From Methanobacteriota archaeon (GTDB lineage Archaea; Thermoplasmatota; E2; DHVEG-1), in the NCBI GenBank assembly GCA_903930505.1, contig CAIYYQ010000076.1, positions 1-9,945 on the forward strand: 9,945 bases of DNA. The letters are read 5' to 3'. Position numbers and translations under genes: made by a program. How positions within the stretch are numbered: position 1 is the first letter of the stretch; every line of letters begins with the position of its first letter. The notes beneath the pieces were generated by a model, which did not search any database, had not been told where the DNA came from, and saw nothing but the letters and a program-made list of their open reading frames with translations. Shown here one piece after another: positions 6,984 to 9,945 of the stretch.

Positions 6984-7023
6984 ACATTAGTTTAATCATT
7001 GATACATTAGTTTAATCATTGAT
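6984..7023. repeat. Perfect 20-bp tandem duplication at a gene's 3' end
   Basis: Two identical adjacent copies of ACATTAGTTTAATCATTGAT occupy 6984-7003 and 7004-7023. The left-hand copy supplies the stop codon of the leftward lipoprotein gene. Confidence 0.95.
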
Positions 7024-7484
7024 ATCACATGGATGAATATTTCTTCTTGGTAGTATATTGCGAGTTTTCGATAATTATTTGCTTCAGTCGGTTCATTGTT
7101 TAAGGAATATAGTGAAGTCTCCATCATGGCTGTGGCAAATAGTCTGGTGTTGTTGCTTATATTTTGAAATTCGTCCCTTACCGCTGTTGCTGTTGGTGAA
7201 AGATGATTGTATTGGGCTATCTTCACATCTGTTGTAACGCAAAAATCGAAGAGTTCTCCCGCCATTCGATTGCAGGAATACCAATCTTTTGAGTTCGTTG
7301 TATTAACGATAGTGTTGCTCTGTTTTTTTATCTCCGTTGTTGTTGTAAGTATCCATGTGTAGAACTCATCATCTTGGTATTGTGGTGTCTGTTTATTTTC
7401 TATTGCTGTTTTTTCTGTGCAACCACTTAAAATTCCTATACCAATTACCATTGATGCAATTATAACTATCGCCATTTTTTTCAT
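6996..7484 (-). CDS. Predicted lipoprotein of unknown function
   Basis: A 162-residue exported protein. The signal sequence runs MKKMAIVIIASMVIGIGI, followed by the lipobox LSGC and then CTEKT, a textbook arrangement with the lipid-bearing cysteine at residue 22. The mature part is mainly alpha-helical, with regularly spaced hydrophobic residues, two further cysteines, and segments such as TTTEIKKQSNTIVNTTN and VRDEFQNISNNTRLF that suggest a small helical bundle. No family is recognised. ATG 7484 is chosen over the longer frame because GAGGAGG stands just upstream and the signal peptide begins there. A TATA-like element lies 43 nt upstream. The last residues and the stop codon come from a 20-bp tandem duplication. 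Confidence 0.78.
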   Translation of the reverse strand: MKKMAIVIIASMVIGIGILSGCTEKTAIENKQTPQYQDDEFYTWILTTTTEIKKQSNTIVNTTNSKDWYSCNRMAGELFDFCVTTDVKIAQYNHLSPTATAVRDEFQNISNNTRLFATAMMETSLYSLNNEPTEANNYRKLAIYYQEEIFIHVISMIKLMYQ

Positions 7485-7526
7485 ATCCTTTGCCTCCTCT
7501 ACATTGCATTTTAACAATAACTCGTG

Positions 7527-7536
7527 CTTTTATAAT
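7527..7536 (-). promoter_or_regulatory. Archaeal-type TATA box for the lipoprotein pair
   Basis: Read on the - strand this is ATTATAAAAG, 43 nt before the ATG at 7484. A start of transcription about 25 nt downstream would leave a short leader containing the GAGGAGG ribosome binding site. It directly abuts repeat copy 3. Confidence 0.5.
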
Positions 7537-7538
7537 AG

Positions 7539-7575
7539 TATTTGAACCCATGTTTACCGGTATGACAATGATTGA
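7539..7575 (-). repeat. Dispersed repeat, diverged copy 3
   Basis: These 37 bp align without gaps to positions 6216-6252 of copy 2, with 28 of 37 identical. The best-kept blocks are ATTTGAAC, TACCGG and ATGACAATGATTGA. The tRNA acceptor-like end seen in copies 1 and 2 is missing. It lies 28 nt downstream of the stop of the next leftward gene, in the same orientation as the others. Confidence 0.7.
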
Positions 7576-7603
7576 CAATTAAATCTTAAATTTTGCACTA
7601 TAG

Positions 7604-8326
7604 TTATTGTATCCTTTCAAATCCTATCACAACATTCCTATCATGACGATAGTTAGTTTCAATATTTTCAACATACGATGAAAGAAATTTATTCTTCAAC
7701 CCTTCTGTAAAAGTTCTTCCTAACGCACCAAGAATTGCTTTACTACCACGACCATCTACTCGGTAAAAACAACCTGCGGTTTCTGGTTTAAGACCCAGCT
7801 TCATTGCATGTGTAACGCCTTGGGTAAAAAAATATCGGTATTTAGAACCAGGAGAATTCCAATTCGTTGTTCCAGCAAAAAATCCAAACAGATTCAATGA
7901 TTGTTCTCTGAGTAAAATCTCGCTGATGATTTCATGAAGACCATAATTTTTCCAATTTTTCGCCACTTTACTTTGCAATTTAGCATCGTAATTATGTATC
8001 GGTTCAAGAGCATCGACTATTCCATAACCTGCTGAAATAATATAAAGTCGCATCTCACCGCTTCTAATTTCATGTATAATATTTGATAACTCACTTTGAA
8101 AAACATTGTAGGGACTTCCTTTGTAAAGAAATATAGCAGATGTCATCAGAGTGGTCTTGTCAATACAGTCTGTCATACCGGCTCTTCCACTTTGTAATTT
8201 CTCCCATGTCTGAGGTAGTTTTTTCTTTGATAAACTATTATCTGATTTCTCAATGTATCCTGTGGCAGATTTAGATTTACAGCAAGGTAAAAATATAACA
8301 TGTTTTCTCATAAACGTCACATTCAT
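7604..8326 (-). CDS. DUF6884/YaaA-like family protein of unknown function
   Basis: A 240-residue soluble protein. It opens with a beta-strand ending in a Cys pair, HVIFLPCCKSKSATG (C15, C16), then has LYKGSPY (about 67-73), RLYIISAGYGIVDALEPI (about 93-110) and HNYDAKL. A Cys-x-x-x-K-type start, an SAxYGI/L motif and a following P...YD are features I associate with DUF6884 and the related YaaA and archaeosine-enzyme accessory domains; those links are from memory and the chemistry is unknown. A second half (about 140-240) contains FGFFAGTTNW and a GCFYRVDGRGSKAIL segment not explained by that motif. The first ATG directly follows AAAGG, so the in-frame ATG at 8311 (MRKHVIF) may be the true start. 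It is the third gene of a leftward row with a GIY-YIG-like nuclease. Confidence 0.7.
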   Translation of the reverse strand: MNVTFMRKHVIFLPCCKSKSATGYIEKSDNSLSKKKLPQTWEKLQSGRAGMTDCIDKTTLMTSAIFLYKGSPYNVFQSELSNIIHEIRSGEMRLYIISAGYGIVDALEPIHNYDAKLQSKVAKNWKNYGLHEIISEILLREQSLNLFGFFAGTTNWNSPGSKYRYFFTQGVTHAMKLGLKPETAGCFYRVDGRGSKAILGALGRTFTEGLKNKFLSSYVENIETNYRHDRNVVIGFERIQ

Positions 8327-8369
8327 CCTTTCGTATAGTTCAGTTCATTTTTCCTTTCTTAAACTTTCT

Positions 8370-8385
8370 CCAAGATTTATCTTGG
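8370..8385. other. Perfect 6-bp inverted repeat over a stop codon
   Basis: CCAAGA, a TTTA loop, then TCTTGG. The stop codon of the leftward 85-residue gene (8377-8379) is in the loop. It could be an mRNA hairpin between two genes of one transcript. No T-run follows on the - strand, so a terminator is unlikely. Confidence 0.45.
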
Positions 8386-8634
8386 TAAGTGATAACGTAT
8401 AAGCAATGTAGCACCTTGTCCCTTTGGCGGCTCATCTAAAACTTTATCAGTAGATTTCATCTCTTTTTTCATTGCTCCACAACATATAGGCATCCGATGA
8501 TTTTTCCCAGGATATCCTCCAACCATCTTATGTAAATCCCCTGATTTTACATCAATATAGTTTTTTCCTTGTTGCTCCGCCTGCCTGAATATACTATACA
8601 ATTTCTTTTGGAAATCTTCTCTGTTTGGTGCCAT
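8377..8634 (-). CDS. Small basic protein, probable restriction/nuclease-associated partner
   Basis: An 85-residue protein with a helical N-terminal half (REDFQKKLYSIFRQAEQQGK) followed by YIDVKSGDLHKMVGGYPG, then KNHRMPICCGAMKKEM and a C-terminal GQGATLLIRYHLPR. The pattern of DLHxxVGGYPGxNHRMPxCC and an ending xIRYxLPR is very distinctive. I recall it in short proteins found alone, fused to, or beside HNH or other restriction-type nucleases, but I cannot name the family. It may be a DNA-recognition subunit. I chose ATG 8634 because GGAGG (8641-8645 on the - strand) is 6 nt upstream; the longer frame from 8658 has no such site. It begins 35 bp after the GIY-YIG-like gene, suggesting one transcript. 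Confidence 0.78.
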   Translation of the reverse strand: MAPNREDFQKKLYSIFRQAEQQGKNYIDVKSGDLHKMVGGYPGKNHRMPICCGAMKKEMKSTDKVLDEPPKGQGATLLIRYHLPR

Positions 8635-8669
8635 ATTTTTCCTCCATATATTTTTCAAAATTTCATGTT

Positions 8670-9380
8670 TTATTTATCGTGAATCCATTCGTTTGTTTTT
8701 GTTACAGCATCTTCAATGATTATTTTTTCACTCTCATTTATTTCATGCGCATCAAGATGTTGGCTCAGCCACAGCCCGCTCCTGGCAATTTCTGTTTTTG
8801 GTGAATGTCTTCCGAGCCAGTTCTCAGATGGTTTACATAGTCCGCATCGAGCAACAGTTCCGATGAGAGAACTCTCAAGCCCACCACTGCCCATCCGTTC
8901 CTCTTGGCTGTCGATTATAACGAATTTGAATGAAAATTTCTCCCTCAACAGTGTGGTTATCTCGGTTTCTATCTTCATCTCCTTTTCGATGTCTCTGAGG
9001 TGCCCGTGCATCTCCCGTTCTATCCTGGGGGTGAAGTCTTTTTCCCAGATGTCAAGATACTTGTCTTTGTCTTTGTTTAGTATTGCTCTCCCAATGTTTT
9101 TTCTGAAGATGCTTCTGTCTTTTGGAGGGGATTTCATCTGGTCAAAGTTCATTTTGTTTTCATTTAGAAGGAAATGACTACTGATGCGACTTTGAAAATT
9201 ATTGTCCTTGTGCGTTCCGATTCTCACTATTCTTGGATGATTGTCTCCGTGTCCCCATATCTCTTCATCTTCGTAGAAAAAATAGATGCCGTTGTGTGGT
9301 TGTTTCTCCAAATTAAATGGATATTTGAAAAGCGGTAGTGTTTCTAACTGACAATGGAGCCATTCACATGTATTCATCAT
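8670..9380 (-). CDS. GIY-YIG-like nuclease domain protein
   Basis: A 236-residue protein with the layout of a GIY-YIG nuclease. NGIYFFYEDEE (30-40) supplies the GIY strand with Tyr33, RIVRIGTHKD (50-59) stands in for the YIG strand, QSRISSH (63-69) gives the catalytic-type Arg65, LESSLIGTVA (168-177) gives the metal-binding Glu169, and ENWLG (186-190) the late conserved Asn. Between Arg65 and Glu169 is an insertion of about 100 residues, charged and probably helical. The late segment GRHSPKTEIARSGLWLSQH also looks conserved. Members of this family cut DNA or serve restriction and repair; the role here is inferred. The first ATG (9380) has only a weak upstream site, so ATG 9377 is equally possible. 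It leads the leftward row 9380-7604. Confidence 0.75.
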   Translation of the reverse strand: MMNTCEWLHCQLETLPLFKYPFNLEKQPHNGIYFFYEDEEIWGHGDNHPRIVRIGTHKDNNFQSRISSHFLLNENKMNFDQMKSPPKDRSIFRKNIGRAILNKDKDKYLDIWEKDFTPRIEREMHGHLRDIEKEMKIETEITTLLREKFSFKFVIIDSQEERMGSGGLESSLIGTVARCGLCKPSENWLGRHSPKTEIARSGLWLSQHLDAHEINESEKIIIEDAVTKTNEWIHDK

Positions 9381-9739
9381 GTTTCAACCGCCATAATTTT
9401 TCTGTTACGGTAAAGTCAATTGTTGGAACAGATTTATATCATTTGTGAACGCTGAATTCCTGACTGAACACTCATGAACTCTCAGAAGAACTCGCTTAGG
9501 TATCTGTCGCTGGTTTATATCGTTAAACAGGCGATGACCATCGGTCGATAGACATTTGGCGGTTTGATGATTTAATGATGCTGACCTTTGTAATAAAATG
9601 ACTGATGCAATACCCTACCTTGGTGTTTATGTCTTTGTGTAACTCGTTTATTTCTCCCGTTGTTTTGCAAGAAAATCAATTGCAGCAAGTCAGGCAAATT
9701 CTTTTAAACAACAAACCATTTCAAGGACTGGGATAAACA
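9381..9739. other. Gap between divergent genes, no convincing gene
   Basis: These 359 bp separate the leftward nuclease gene from the rightward gene at 9740, so promoters for both are expected here. The stretch 9470-9600 is visibly less AT-rich than its surroundings. One + strand frame from about 9548 is open to the stop at 9734-9736 except for a TGA near 9602, and a separate short frame (25 codons) starts at 9476. These could be remnants of a decayed gene, but I recognise no protein. Confidence 0.4.
9431..9440 (-). promoter_or_regulatory. Possible TATA box for the nuclease row
   Basis: Read on the - strand this is GATATAAATC, about 51-60 nt upstream of the ATG at 9380, a plausible distance for an archaeal promoter. 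No other evidence supports it. Confidence 0.3.
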
Positions 9740-9945
9740 TTGGATAAAGAAAAAATCCAAGAAATTATATTTCAAAGTCGAAAGGAATATAATAAACAAT
9801 TTTCTCAAATAAAAAGAGAATACAATACGCAAATAATACAGAATGCTTGGGAATATAAAAAACAAGCAAACGATATTCTCTGTAGACAATACCTTCAATT
9901 ATTTGTTGTATTTTTATCTCTTGGTATCACTATAATGATTGCGGT
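9740..9945 (+). CDS. Coiled-coil/membrane protein, 3' end beyond the window
   Basis: An open frame of 68 codons runs from a TTG at 9740 off the right edge without a stop; an in-frame TAA lies at 9734-9736. The first part is charged and helical, rich in K, E, Q and aromatic residues with repeating KEYNKQF / REYNTQI / WEYKKQA units of a heptad-like spacing. It is followed by a hydrophobic stretch, YLQLFVVFLSLGITIMIA, that would be a membrane helix at about residues 50-68. The ribosome binding site is weak (GGACTGGGAT region), so the start is uncertain. Its opposite strand is also open (9704-9898) but gives a low-complexity F/L/I-rich product, so I favour this strand. Function unknown. Confidence 0.5.
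   Translation, partial: MDKEKIQEIIFQSRKEYNKQFSQIKREYNTQIIQNAWEYKKQANDILCRQYLQLFVVFLSLGITIMIA

Noticed and set aside
5361..7575. A CRISPR array
   Set aside because: The three repeats are 840 to 1,340 bp apart with genes between them, they are diverged, and no cas genes are visible.
5361..7575. Classical integron attC sites
   Set aside because: The position after gene ends is suggestive, but the RYYYAAC/GTTRRRY core pair and the imperfect palindrome of attC are not evident, and no integrase is visible.
8716..9177. A 153-residue + strand protein
   Set aside because: It is the antisense frame of the GIY-YIG-like gene and is Ser/Leu/Phe-rich, as expected from a complement of a lysine- and glutamate-rich gene.
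9530..9615. A C/D box guide RNA (TGATGA and CTGA motifs)
   Set aside because: The boxes are present individually, but their spacing does not fit a C-D'-C'-D arrangement and there is no terminal stem.
9704..9898. A 64-residue - strand protein
   Set aside because: F/L/I-rich translation opposite a + strand frame with a clearer coiled-coil and membrane-helix pattern; no ribosome binding site seen.

Overview
The window looks archaeal. The evidence is a membrane-bound [NiFe] hydrogenase operon in the gene order of the Thermococcales Mbh system (H-I-J-K-L-M-N), strong GGAGG-type ribosome binding sites with tightly overlapping genes, TTG starts, short lipobox lipoproteins, and a TATA-box-like promoter 43 nt ahead of one leftward gene. 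A euryarchaeal or Thermoplasmata-like host is possible, but I cannot name a taxon from the sequence.

Positions 1-5418 (+ strand) hold the distal part of a group 4 energy-converting hydrogenase operon. In order these are a 5'-truncated antiporter-like membrane subunit (NuoL/MrpD/MbhH type), a small two-helix NuoA/MbhI-like subunit, the NuoB-like small subunit, the NuoC-like subunit, the catalytic NuoD-like large subunit with all four Ni-binding cysteines, the NuoH-like membrane anchor, a two-cluster ferredoxin-like subunit, and a HycI-type maturation protease. The large subunit still carries a C-terminal tail after DPCMGCMDR, the substrate expected for that protease. Together the products would couple electron transfer from a low-potential donor (probably ferredoxin) to H2 evolution and ion pumping.

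Positions 5419-9380 are a more AT-rich accessory region with every recognisable gene on the - strand: a GNAT acetyltransferase, a two-CxxC zinc-binding microprotein, two small lipoproteins, a protein resembling the DUF6884/YaaA-like group, a basic 85-residue protein, and a GIY-YIG-like nuclease. The last three lie head to tail and could form a nuclease or defence-type module. Positions 9381-9739 contain no convincing gene. A + strand gene for a coiled-coil/membrane protein starts at 9740 and runs off the window.

The most unusual feature is a dispersed repeat in the accessory region: two 51-bp copies (5361-5411, 6202-6252; 45 of 51 identical) and a diverged third (7539-7575). All lie in the same orientation, each a short distance downstream of the stop codon of a leftward gene. 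On the - strand the two full copies end in a sequence resembling the T-loop and acceptor 3' end of a tRNA, possibly tRNA-Leu. The first copy is fused in frame to the 3' end of the hydrogenase protease gene. This looks like a series of insertion or recombination scars, or a cassette-like array, at the boundary between the conserved operon and variable DNA.
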